The notes beneath the pieces were generated by a model, which was not told where the DNA came from, searched no databases, and worked only from the letters and a program-made list of their open reading frames with translations. A stretch of 64,000 bases of DNA from Pycnococcus provasolii. Lineage: Eukaryota > Chlorophyta > Pseudoscourfieldiophyceae > Pseudoscourfieldiales. How positions within the stretch are numbered: position 1 is the stretch's first letter; each line of letters starts with the position of its first letter. Below, one piece after another: positions 46,867-55,981 of the stretch. The position numbers and the translations under genes were made by a program. The stretch spans positions 186,001-250,000 of the forward strand of contig CP150549.1 of the NCBI GenBank assembly GCA_049487715.1. Direction: 5' to 3'.

Positions 46867-48330
46867 CTACAAGCCATTGAATGACATAGGTTTGATATCT
46901 ATATCATCTGCGAGCCAACCACCACCACCGCCAACGCGCGCCACCCTCACAGCCCCCGCCGCATCGAACGCGATTGCCATGTCCTGCTTGCGTTTGTGCG
47001 CCTCTTCGAGCGCCGACGCCGCGGCGCATGCCGCACCTACCGTCGAACCTTGGATCACTCCCACCGCCACGCCCACCTCGGCCAGTTCGCGAGTTCCCAG
47101 GCCGCCCGCCGCTGCCGAAGCAGCAGCCGCACGTGGCGGAGCTAAAATCAGTGGCACCTTCTTTCCACGATGCGAAGCGCGGTCAGCCGCGTACGACGCG
47201 AAAGGTATGGAATCGGAGACGAGCACACAACCTGCGATTGGCGGCATGTTGGCGATTGTGGGCGCCCCACTTATCGCCTCCAGGCTAGCAAGCATCGCAA
47301 CAGCGCTCGCTGCACGCCCAAACGCCACCATAACAGCCGCTCGTGGCATTTCGTGCGCTTTCACAGCCTCTCCCACGCTGCGCTGCAGGCGCTTCGCGAC
47401 ATCCTCCAGCTCCGCGAGCGTTGTGAGACCGTCGATGCTCACACCAGCCTCCGCACCGGGCTGCATGCTGCTCTCGAGCGGATCGGCCCAGCAGTGCGCA
47501 ACGACGCCCCACGCTCGCACGTGCCTCTCGAGGCCAATGGGCAAGGCGATGGACCACGGCGCCCCGTGCAGCGTGCCGAGCGCGTCGTCGCCGAGCGCCG
47601 AAGCGCGCGCCTGCGCAGCGTTCACGCCAAGCTTCGCTTCATCTTCCGTTGGGTTTTCGTGAAGAAGGATGAGCAGCGGCGCGGAGGCGACCGTATCGTG
47701 CTGACGGTACAGCACGTTCAGACCACGGCCAAGCATGGCCATCGCCTCGCTCGTTCCCATGGACCCAGTGATGGTGCCGTTTCCACCTGACTGCAGGCCG
47801 AGGCTTGCGAGTTGCGCTGCCATGGCGTCCTCCTCGCTGCCGCGTTTGCCATTCAGCTGGTTCATGAAAGACTTGAAATCGCCACCTACCGATAGTTGCT
47901 GCTGCGTGGTCGGTGTTGCTGTTGCGGTCGCTGTCACACGTCGTCCGCGCCTTGCTTCTGCACCACCCTTGTCTGTGGTCGCCTGAGGCGGCGGCGGCAT
48001 GCCCAGCAGGGCCCTTGCGTCTAACTGCGGTGCAGGCGTACGTGCGTGCTGAGAAGAAGAAGAAGAAGAAGAAGAAGAAGAAGGCACATTTAGCTGGGAA
48101 CGCTGGGAACGCTGAACATCGGAGGTTGATAGAGACGCCGCCAGAGACGAGAGCGACGACCCGAATCCGCCCCGCGCATCGTCGTCGTCGGAGTTGTCGG
48201 CGTCGTGCGCGTCGCCAGGCACGACGAACCCGGATCGCGAGGAACCTGTGCCACCGGACACGCCCAGCGCGGCGGCGAGGTCCATGGAACTGGAACTGGT
48301 CGCTGAGAGGGAGTCGGAATGGTCACGCAT
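46867..48330 (-). CDS. Unrecognised protein with a possible alpha/beta domain
   Basis: 487 residues from MRDHSDSLSATSSSS. The first 180 are Ser/Ala-rich and disordered with a Ser run. The remainder looks folded and globular: VASAPLLILLHENPTEDEAK, WSIALPIGLERHVRAWGVVA, LTTLAELEDVAKRLQRSVGE, AAVMVAFGRAASAVAMLASL and AGCVLVSDSIPFASY. Alternating hydrophobic strands and Ala-rich helices suggest an alpha/beta fold such as a hydrolase. No catalytic motif is recognised and I do not assign one. It lies head-to-tail with the MOSC gene (260 bp between). Confidence 0.55.
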   Translation of the reverse strand: MRDHSDSLSATSSSSMDLAAALGVSGGTGSSRSGFVVPGDAHDADNSDDDDARGGFGSSLSSLAASLSTSDVQRSQRSQLNVPSSSSSSSSSSQHARTPAPQLDARALLGMPPPPQATTDKGGAEARRGRRVTATATATPTTQQQLSVGGDFKSFMNQLNGKRGSEEDAMAAQLASLGLQSGGNGTITGSMGTSEAMAMLGRGLNVLYRQHDTVASAPLLILLHENPTEDEAKLGVNAAQARASALGDDALGTLHGAPWSIALPIGLERHVRAWGVVAHCWADPLESSMQPGAEAGVSIDGLTTLAELEDVAKRLQRSVGEAVKAHEMPRAAVMVAFGRAASAVAMLASLEAISGAPTIANMPPIAGCVLVSDSIPFASYAADRASHRGKKVPLILAPPRAAAASAAAGGLGTRELAEVGVAVGVIQGSTVGAACAAASALEEAHKRKQDMAIAFDAAGAVRVARVGGGGGWLADDIDIKPMSFNGL

Positions 48331-48589
48331 CGACGGACCTTTCCAGAAGCCTGAAGGAAAACCCGAAAACGGAAAGCATTCCAAAAGTAAAGTTAACCCC
48401 TCGGAAAATCGTTCCCCTTCGTCGTCGTCGTCGTCGTCGTCGTCGTTCCTTTCCCTCGGTCACGTACAGTAAGGACTACATATGCGTGACTACTACAGTT
48501 GTACGTTGTAAGTTGCAACTTATGTAAATATTATAATGTTACCCTCTATCCATATCCATATCCTATAAGTATATGTATCTACTGTACAA

Positions 48590-49990
48590 TTAAGCGAGCT
48601 TCGTCTCCTCTTGTTTAGGAGCACGAAACGTCCGGTAGCCTGTCACGTACGCCGGGTCGCCCACGCAAAGCTCGCCGAGCTTGCCGCCCCACCAGCTGCC
48701 GTCGTCGTTCGAGAGATGGTCAAACGAGGTGCTGCCAAGACGCAGCTCGGCAACGTCGCGATGCACGCTCACGAGTGCATTCCAGCCAAAGAAGCGGTCG
48801 TTGCGCCAACGCCGAGGAGCCTTGTGGATCATGTCCGATCCGTGGCGACGCAGACGCTTGAGCGCATCCCAGACGGTCACCCCGCGCGGGCCGCCTTTAC
48901 GGACGCCAAGGGACGGGTGCACGAGCGTGACGGAGCATCGAGCACATGGCTTGACATACTTGAGGCTAAGCCATTCGTTGATGCACACGGCAGAGTACGA
49001 GTCGTCCGCGAATGGCGACGAGTCGTCATCTTTGCCGGAAGAGAAAACGACATTCGGCCGAAAGCGCTGCAACGACTCCTCCTCGCTGATACCCATCGCC
49101 TCCGCGACGCTGCGTATGCTAGATGCGAGGCATGCTAGCAAGGGAAATCCGTCGCAGTATGCACCACCCGTGTTCGCGGTGACGTGAAGTTCGTCTTGCC
49201 TTGCGACGTACTTGGGATCGCAGCGACGAATGCCAGTCGCGTCTGGATAACGCAGCAAGCGCACGTTCTTCTTGCACACGTTCGAAAAGAACGCCGCGGC
49301 TTCGTCGCCGCAGTCGCGTCCTCCCTCGACGTTGGTACCCCAAACATTCACGTCAACCGTGTCGCCGTCTTTCGAAGGAGCAAGCGGCACACGCAGAGTT
49401 TTCCCTTCGTACGTGCACTCAACCACAGCTTTGGTCTCGGGATCTTCGAGCACGAGCGCTTCGAGAGGCAGGTTCACCTTTACCTTTGCCATCTGTGGGC
49501 AGTCTCTTTGGCTTGCGAACATTCCCTTCTTGACTCCGTCTGCATTCACGACGACGAACGCTCGGTCGTACGCGAGTCCACGCGCGGTGACTGCAACTTT
49601 GGCCTTATCCGCGTTGACGTGGACTCCTCCGCATCCTTTCACGGGGTAGACGTGCCACGAGACTAGTTTCAGCGAGCGTCCTGCCTTTCCGTCTCGTCGC
49701 CACATTTTCCGTCTCAGTCGTCGTGCAAGTCCCACGACGAGCGCGGTGACTGCGACTGCTGAAACTGCGGTTTTTACCTTCGGCGCCATAGACTGTCCAA
49801 TTTGCTGGCAGAGAGGCTTGATTCCTTCTACGAGTTTCGTTGGAACGCTTGCGATGACGTCACGAATTGCACGCGCAGCGTTTTCGACAAACGAGTTTCC
49901 GTCGTTTCCATCAGCCTGCATGTTCTTTCGCGTCGCGAAGCCCTTGTATGCGGCCTGTATGCGCGTCGCCGCCTCGTGCTGCGTGAGCAT
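48590..49990 (-). CDS. IQ-motif, membrane-anchored MOSC-domain protein (mARC-like)
   Basis: 466 residues. Residues 5-22 form an IQ motif (AATRIQAAYKGFATRKN). 72-89 is a hydrophobic segment (VKTAVSAVAVTALVVGLA). From about 107 there is a MOSC N-terminal beta-barrel (LVSWHVYPVKGCGGVHVNAD, LAYDRAFVVVNADG, FASQRDCPQMAKVKV), and from about 270 the MOSC domain with RFRPNVVFSSGKDD and KPCARCSVTLVHPSLGV. The Cys in that last motif is the presumed molybdenum ligand of the mARC/YcbX branch. mARC enzymes reduce N-hydroxylated compounds with electrons from cytochrome b5 and are membrane anchored by the N-terminus, which fits. The calmodulin-binding-type IQ motif ahead of the anchor is unusual. Confidence 0.82.
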   Translation of the reverse strand: MLTQHEAATRIQAAYKGFATRKNMQADGNDGNSFVENAARAIRDVIASVPTKLVEGIKPLCQQIGQSMAPKVKTAVSAVAVTALVVGLARRLRRKMWRRDGKAGRSLKLVSWHVYPVKGCGGVHVNADKAKVAVTARGLAYDRAFVVVNADGVKKGMFASQRDCPQMAKVKVNLPLEALVLEDPETKAVVECTYEGKTLRVPLAPSKDGDTVDVNVWGTNVEGGRDCGDEAAAFFSNVCKKNVRLLRYPDATGIRRCDPKYVARQDELHVTANTGGAYCDGFPLLACLASSIRSVAEAMGISEEESLQRFRPNVVFSSGKDDDSSPFADDSYSAVCINEWLSLKYVKPCARCSVTLVHPSLGVRKGGPRGVTVWDALKRLRRHGSDMIHKAPRRWRNDRFFGWNALVSVHRDVAELRLGSTSFDHLSNDDGSWWGGKLGELCVGDPAYVTGYRTFRAPKQEETKLA

Positions 49991-50802
49991 GATCAGGCAG
50001 CTTTGCGGCGACGGGCGGCAGGAAGAAGTGAAGTGAAGTAAATTGCAAACGACAACAACGCTTACGTGGCGTGGCGTGGCGTGTCCGTCTTATCCACTTT
50101 TTTTGTCAGAAGTACTGTAGGACCAGGTAACCCTAACCCTAACCCTAACCCTAACCCTAACCCTAACGTTACCTAGAAACCCTAACGTTTCAAGCAGCAC
50201 CATATGTTACCTATTCCCTTGAACCAAGAACCACCACGGCAAACCGGCCACCGCAGTCCGCAGGGACGGCTCCCCAAAAGCAGTTGGAAAAGCAGTCCCC
50301 TAGGTGGCAGGCGTGGTGCAAGGGTCCGACAGTTTCCTCCAGTTTTACTTTTAAGGAAAGGTGTAACTTAAGGTTAGGCCGAAGCACGTACTGTATGTAC
50401 TGTAACCAGCCCATATTAATCTATGTAAGGTAACATAGCGTTTCCCCTTCTTTTTCTTTTTCTTTTTCTTTTGGGACCAGTCACCAGTGCACAAACTCTG
50501 CCCAGTACTGTGTTGTACTGCTCCTTCCGATGCATCCGGCCATGCGAATATTCCATCTGGACAATCATCTGGACAACAGACAAACAAGTCAGTCAACCTG
50601 TAGGTTCTCTATCAGTTCTCTCGCCTCCTCTCTCGGCCGGCTGTTTCTCTCGGGGATAAATCCTCTCACAAGCACGCGACTAGCTTTTTAGAGGGAGCTC
50701 CTGGCTGGCCCCTTCCCTCCGCTGCCTTGCAAACGTTAAAAGGTAACATAGGTCAGGTCCGAAAGAAGAAGAAGAAGACGAAGCAGTAGTCCCTCTCGAA
50801 TC
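49991..50802. promoter_or_regulatory. Divergent promoter region with (CCCTAA)6
   Basis: 810 bp between the MOSC gene and a 141-residue gene. 50128-50167 is a CCCTAA array of 6-7 units. (TTTTTC)n lies at 50450-50470 and (GAA)n at 50762-50776. No ORF of note. Confidence 0.5.
50128..50167. repeat. Interstitial telomere-type repeat (CCCTAA)6
   Basis: About 6.5 uninterrupted units, then degenerate copies (ctaacgttacctagaaaccctaacg) to 50185. Confidence 0.95.
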
Positions 50803-51228
50803 ATGGCGACGAAGCAGTCGACACCAGACGCCGCCCAGGAGTGGTACGCGTCGAAAGTCACCGAAAGCAAGGCGGCGCGCGCGGCGGGCTGCGACTCGCA
50901 CGTCGGACACTACAGCTGGCGAGACTTCCTGCACGAACCGAACGAAAAGTTGCCGCCCGCGGACGCGCCCAACGAAGCCTCGTGGCAAACCTGCTACGCG
51001 GAAAAACACGCGCCGGTGAGGCTCGGGCAGGTGCCCAAGAACAAGGCGAGCACGGCGATCGTCAACGAAGGAACGTTTGACAAAATCGCAAACAAGGAAA
51101 GCGTGCAGTACGGTCCAGGCGACGTCCAAGCTTTTATGTTGGAGAACATGCACCTACGTGGTCAAGCAGAGCCTAAGCCTGACCCCACAGCCGCAGCCAA
51201 GTACAAGAGCCAGATTGTGCTTGGCTGA
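50803..51228 (+). CDS. Small conserved-looking protein of unknown function
   Basis: 141 residues from ATG in a good context (aatcATGgcg). Composition is balanced and soluble: EWYASKVTESKAARAAGCDS, HVGHYSWRDFLHEPNEKLPP, APVRLGQVPKNKASTA and PGDVQAFMLENMHLRGQA. No signal peptide, membrane span or named domain. Short Trp/Tyr/Pro motifs of this kind occur in axonemal microtubule-inner proteins, but this is only an impression. It converges with the nine-repeat membrane protein. Confidence 0.55.
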   Translation: MATKQSTPDAAQEWYASKVTESKAARAAGCDSHVGHYSWRDFLHEPNEKLPPADAPNEASWQTCYAEKHAPVRLGQVPKNKASTAIVNEGTFDKIANKESVQYGPGDVQAFMLENMHLRGQAEPKPDPTAAAKYKSQIVLG

Positions 51229-51459
51229 ACGAAACGACGGCGCGACGTTGACGTCTGCGCTGCTTGTCATTTGTTAAAAAATTAAATCTTCATTTACTCT
51301 CAAATAATCTAATTGTCAGGAGAAAGAAAATAAAGCCGCCGTCGACTTTTGTCCTTTTGGTCTTGCCAAGAACATTTCTCTTTGTATATACCTTACGTTT
51401 CAAACCACGCGTCGACGTCGGCACTAGCTTTATTATTTCATAAAACAAGGAACCACGAA

Positions 51460-53910
51460 TCATGGTGTCGCCGCAATCGGCTCACCAATCGACGGCTCTG
51501 TCGGCGTCGACGCCTCAACCGTTCCCACCTTGGTTTCTGGTGCTCCTGGACCTCCAGCAGTCGCGCCGCCGGCTGAACCCACGGCATCTATCAAGCCAGC
51601 CTTCTCCAGCCAGCTAATCACGCCGGTGCGCAGCTCGGTACGCATCCACTCCTCCTTCAGACCCTTCTCCTTGGCAAACTTCTCCACCACGGCGTTGAGG
51701 TCATCACCAGAAAACAAAGCAATCTTCTGCTCGCTGCCCGCGCCTTCTCCAGCCTCGTCGGGAAGCACAACAGGAACCTCAGCCACGGGTGCAAGACGCG
51801 ATTTCACCGACGTGTCAATGACGTGATTGAGAAGCTGAGCACGGTCACCCTCCGCTAGGCTGTGTGCATCCGCGAAGTTGTGCACAATGGTGGTGATGTT
51901 GTCTCCGAAGAAAAACCTGAGAGTCTCAAGTCCCTGTTCGCCCGGAAGCTTGAGTGGAACCTCCAAGATTGGCACCGCGCGGCGGCGCTGGAGCTGATCT
52001 TGCACGAAGCGCTGCAGAACTTCCGTCTCTGAAGACGTAAGGCCAATGCGCTCCGCGAGCGATGCTGTCAGCATCGTCGCGTTGTCACCAATGTACACCG
52101 GGAGCGTCGTGTTGACGTTCTTCTCCGGGATGATGACTGGGACCTCGGCGATGGGGAGCATACGCCTGGAACGCATCTGGGCAATCAGGCGCTGCTGCAG
52201 CTGCGGCTTCACCGTAGCCTCGTCAAGGCCGTGCTCCTTGATGAAAGCGTCAAACCTTTGATTCGCATCCTCGCCGTCGAAGAAGCGCAGCGTAGCCACC
52301 CGAGGCTCGCCGCCCTCCTTTTCCGGGGGCAGCTCGTGCGTGATCTCCGCCGCGGGAACCAGCTTCTCGGAAGCCAGGTGCGCGTAAACCGCATTGGCAA
52401 CCGCGTCCAGGTTCGACACGTCGAGCCCTTCCTTCTCGGAGAAGTTACGCACCGTCTCCTGGAGGTCCGCGCCCTGGTAGATGGGAAGCGAGTAGTTGCG
52501 CCCGCTCATTGTTAGCGGAACCGTTGCGAGCGGCAGGTGGCCCTGCATCTGCAAGCCACGTGCGATGGCGCCTTGCACGCTGGAGGCATCCTCCTTTGTC
52601 GTAAGCTTGTTCGCTCGCATGAATCGCGCAGTCGCCTCGTCGATGCTGTCGTTCATGAACACGAGCGCGCGTGCCGTGCTTGGCTGCTGCTCGTCGTCAG
52701 CCCCTGTAGGCTTTGGCAGCGGCACGTCAACGACGGCGAGCGGGAGGAGACGCTTCTGAATAAACTGCCCTCGAACGGCATTCACGATTCGATCCGTGTA
52801 CTCCTCGGTCGTCACGTTGAACTTTGACAGCTCCTCGCTGTGCTCTTCGACAAATGCGTCCGCCACCTTCTTGATGTCGTCGCCCTGATAAACGCTCATC
52901 TGGTGCACCGTTTCGCCAATCTCAATAGGCAGGCTGGCTGCTGGCTTAACACGCATCTCGACAAGCGTGCTCTGAACGCGCTCGTGAATCGTGTTCAGGT
53001 CATTCACGCCGAGGCGGTGCTTCTTACCAAAGCGCAGCACGGTGCTGGTGACGTTATCTTCCTCGAAGTATTCGAAGGCGTGCACCATCTCGTCCACTTT
53101 GATGTCAAAGCTAAACACGGGGACGATGCGCGCGGCACGCGCACGCGCTGTCACCTGCTGCTTGAGCGTCGCACTAGCCTCGTCATCGACCGCGTACGTC
53201 TTGGAAAACTCCGCGACGATCTTGTCGATGTCGTCGCCACGGCGCACCGTAATGCTCGCCTCCTGCATCTGCGTTTCGGGTATCTTGCCGGATTCGTCGA
53301 CGACGCTGTTGTCGCCGTCTTGTGGCTTGACGACGTTGACGGTGATGAAGACGGAGTCGGGCGCATCACTTTCCTCCTCCTCGGCGTCTGGCACTTTCGA
53401 GTAGAAGTCGTCAAGCTGCTCTTTGGGCGACTTTGTCTTTCCTGCGAGCTTTGGCTGCGACCACTCAGCCACCGCCTGCGCGAGCGACCGCGCGCCGGCA
53501 GCACCGTCGGCTGAGCGCGCGAGCGTGATGCGCGCCACCTTGGGAGGCGTGAGCACGGCGGCCCACCCTCCGTTGATGATCGGGTGTTCGATGACCGCGA
53601 ACGCGACGTCGCCTTCGACGTTATTCCCGCTTAAGGTTGGCGCGCTGGTGACGCCTGCGATCCACCTGACTGCGAGTAGGTTCACGAGGAGCGATACCGC
53701 GAGGGTGACGCGCATCACGATCGTCATCGACGTCGAAGTGCTCTGATCTCCGGCGTAATCCGAGGTGTGTCCTTTCGCAGACGCACCGTTTCCATTCATG
53801 TTCGCGTTGTTCCCGCCTTGTTCGTCTTGCGCTTGCCGTTCGTTTTCGTCTTCGTCGTCAGATAGGACCGCCGCTTCTTTCGTTTTCTTCGCGGTGCGCT
53901 TCGGGGGCAT
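51460..53910 (-). CDS. Type II membrane protein with nine tandem copies of an unnamed 60-80 residue repeat
   Basis: 816 residues from MPPKRTAKKTKEAAV. A charged cytosolic tail precedes one membrane span (63-84, IVMRVTLAVSLLVNLLAVRW). The rest is a tandem array. Each unit has a strand ending in G(D/N/E)D, a helix (LRFFDGEDANQRFDAFIKEH; LRFFFGDNITTIVHNFADAH; MSVYQGDDIKKVADAFVEEH), a second helix, and the closing phrase RxLPxAxVPxxLP (RRMLPIAEVPVIIP). I count nine units, the first and fourth most diverged. The beta-alpha pattern recalls ubiquitin-like or PB1 folds, but I do not recognise the family. The array would face the ER/Golgi lumen or cell exterior. AATAAA and no TGTAA follow. Confidence 0.7.
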   Translation of the reverse strand: MPPKRTAKKTKEAAVLSDDEDENERQAQDEQGGNNANMNGNGASAKGHTSDYAGDQSTSTSMTIVMRVTLAVSLLVNLLAVRWIAGVTSAPTLSGNNVEGDVAFAVIEHPIINGGWAAVLTPPKVARITLARSADGAAGARSLAQAVAEWSQPKLAGKTKSPKEQLDDFYSKVPDAEEEESDAPDSVFITVNVVKPQDGDNSVVDESGKIPETQMQEASITVRRGDDIDKIVAEFSKTYAVDDEASATLKQQVTARARAARIVPVFSFDIKVDEMVHAFEYFEEDNVTSTVLRFGKKHRLGVNDLNTIHERVQSTLVEMRVKPAASLPIEIGETVHQMSVYQGDDIKKVADAFVEEHSEELSKFNVTTEEYTDRIVNAVRGQFIQKRLLPLAVVDVPLPKPTGADDEQQPSTARALVFMNDSIDEATARFMRANKLTTKEDASSVQGAIARGLQMQGHLPLATVPLTMSGRNYSLPIYQGADLQETVRNFSEKEGLDVSNLDAVANAVYAHLASEKLVPAAEITHELPPEKEGGEPRVATLRFFDGEDANQRFDAFIKEHGLDEATVKPQLQQRLIAQMRSRRMLPIAEVPVIIPEKNVNTTLPVYIGDNATMLTASLAERIGLTSSETEVLQRFVQDQLQRRRAVPILEVPLKLPGEQGLETLRFFFGDNITTIVHNFADAHSLAEGDRAQLLNHVIDTSVKSRLAPVAEVPVVLPDEAGEGAGSEQKIALFSGDDLNAVVEKFAKEKGLKEEWMRTELRTGVISWLEKAGLIDAVGSAGGATAGGPGAPETKVGTVEASTPTEPSIGEPIAATP

Positions 53911-54370
53911 GTCACCTGAAGGCGAGGTTCCGAAGCCTGCGCTGCGGAGGAGCGCCGCGTGTCTGCAGCGAGGTGTTCGCGCAAGGAGCTCATCAGGAGG
54001 AAGGAGGGATGGAATTACCAGCTCCTTTGTCCAACGACGACGACGACGACGACGACGATGGTAATAAAGTTTACATACAGTATTAGTACTACGATGCGCT
54101 CGAAAGGCGAAGAGAGAGAGAGAGAGAGAGAGCAGTGAGAACACGCATCCTTTCCTTTAGGCATGGAACGTTGGCTCATTGCTCACGCTCGTCGTCGTGG
54201 TCATCGTCGTCGTCGTGGTGGTGGTTGGTGGTCATCGTAGGAAGGGTGGTCAGTCCTCACCTTCCCTGTGTTGAGCCTCTCCGTGCTCGGCAAGGTTTAC
54301 AGTAGGCTCAAGAGCGAGCGCACCAGCTCATCACTTCAAGAGCGCGCCATCATTGCGCACTCGGCCGGCC
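53911..54370. other. Divergent promoter region
   Basis: 460 bp with (GAC/GTC)n at 54036-54058, (GA)n at 54113-54132 and a second gtcgtc/gtggt run (54187-54236). The upstream open frame of the membrane-protein gene crosses part of it without an ATG. No other gene. Confidence 0.5.
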
Positions 54371-55256
54371 ATGAGAAGTCGTCATGAGAAGATTGGCGTG
54401 CCCTTTACAGGAGTGCTCCTCGCCGCAGTGATTGCTATGAGCTGTCACGCCCAGAAAGGCCACGCGCTCAGGCTTCTCGACGAGCAAGCGTCGACGACGA
54501 CGACGGCGGCGGCGGCGGCGGAGGCTGGTTCCGAGCAAACCCAACAGGGAAAGAGTCCCGTCGAGACCAAGAACGCGAGTGATGTAAGCGTGTCAAGCAG
54601 CTCGACGACGACAACCACACAAACCACTTTGAGAAATTTTGCGGAGAATGCCTACAATATTCCACCACCGCCAAAGGAAGCAAACGTGGACAGTGCCGAA
54701 CGACAGTACATTGCCGCGCCACTCGCGAGCGCGCTCGGGGGCAACACGAGCGCCTTCGAAGGGGACAACGTCGTGAAGGCGACGAAAGAACGCGAGCCCA
54801 GCTACCTGCAGTCTTCTGTCGGACTCGTGCTGGTACGTTGCCACCAACCGTGCGATGGCGCGCTTTTACAGTAAGTTTTTAGTTCAACCAGGCTGACGAG
54901 TGCCAATTTCAAACACACGTTTCCAACAGGTGCTGATACCTATCGCAGTGATGATTATATTGTGCATTTTCATTCCGTTCATTTGGCACGTGCAGGAAGG
55001 CCGCAGACGCCAGCTCGAGCGACACGCGTTTATCCTGCGCGCCTTGTGGGAGGTGCTGTGGTTGCAGCGCGAAGAGCGCGTCGCGTCGTCCACCGAGTTC
55101 TCGACAAGGTTGCGCAGCCTGCGGGAGCTGAGCACGGACGACGACGACGACTCGCCACCCTCGTCGGCATCTGCCATCCAGTCAGTCCGAATCGGCGTTG
55201 GTCCGCCCGTGTTGCGGACGATGAACTTGGGCACTTCGCGCATGGTCATCCTCTGA
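54371..55256 (+). CDS. Small type I membrane protein, two exons
   Basis: Exon 1 (54371-54832) and exon 2 (54930-55256) join in phase 0 to give 262 residues. A signal peptide (VPFTGVLLAAVIAMSCHA) is followed by a Ser/Thr/Ala-rich, probably glycosylated, 110-residue extracellular stretch. One membrane span is created across the splice junction (SSVGLVL + VLIPIAVMIILCIFIPFIWH). The 85-residue cytosolic tail has a helical region (RQLERHAFILRALWEVLWLQ) and an acidic patch. No known family. TGTAA lies at 55282-55286. The intron reading is strongly supported because it alone completes the membrane helix. Confidence 0.65.
54833..54929 (+). other. Intron
   Basis: CTCGTGCTG|GTACGTTGCC ... TTTCCAACAG|GTGCTGATAC, 97 bp, phase 0. 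Confidence 0.85.
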
Positions 55257-55303
55257 AGAAGAAACGCAAAACAATTTTTTTTGTAACTGTGCAATAGTCT
55301 GTT

Positions 55304-55981
55304 TTACGACCCCTTCTTGCTCAGCAGCTTGTACATGGCGCTCGCCTCGACGTATTTCGTGAAGTTGTCGCGGCGGCGGAAGAAGCTCTTGTCAACCGGG
55401 TCGACTTCGTCCACCTTGTAGGCGAAGTCCTCCTTGCTCTTTGGCAAAATCTTGTGCGTGTTAGGCACGTAGCCTGGGTTGCACGTACGCCACATGTGTT
55501 TGCTAAGCGTGTCCAGCATCTTATGGTCCCTTTCCTCTACCGTCAGCTCGCGTGGTGGTGGCGGCGGTTCCACCGGCTCCAAGGCGACCGTCTGCTCGGC
55601 AGCCAGCTCGGCCTCCTCGTCGTGGTCGTATGCCTTGTGGAAGTTCGACGCGATGCGGTCCTCTTTCTCGATAATTTCCCTGGAGTGGTACGGAAACGCG
55701 TTTTATGTGAGTGAACATGTTGTTGGTTTGTGCCTGCGAAAAGCGCGCGCATCCTTTGTCGTCACTTTGTTCGGACAACACACGTTCGTTCCATCATCAC
55801 CCGTTCCCATCACCACCACATTCACCCTTGTTAAGGTTGTCACTCTCCGGTTCGAGCTTAATACGCAAATCAAATCAAATCAAACGCACTTGCGGCCCCT
55901 CAATACACTCACTCACTCACAACCACCCGGACCTAACGTTAACACAACTTACTTGAGAAAGTCGCTCTTGGCGTTATCCAT
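55304..55981 (-). CDS. Small two-exon gene, 134-residue soluble protein
   Basis: Exon 1 (55953-55981) encodes MDNAKSDFLK up to a split Lys codon. A 273-bp intron (55680-55952) with GTAAGT donor and CTCCAG acceptor joins it to exon 2 (55304-55679), giving EIIEKEDRIASNFHKAYDHD and so on to EASAMYKLLSKKGS. The mature protein is charged, with a Pro run (LEPVEPPPPPRELT) and a C-terminal half (HMWRTCNPGYVPNTHKI, VDKSFFRRRDNFTKYVEA) whose aromatic/basic spacing is reminiscent of microtubule-associated axonemal proteins. Family not recognised. Without the splice there is no ATG for exon 2, so the two-exon model is needed. Confidence 0.6.
55680..55952 (-). other. Intron
   Basis: CTCAA|GTAAGTTGTG ... 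CCACTCCAG|GGAAATTATC on the minus strand, 273 bp, completing an AAG codon. Confidence 0.75.
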
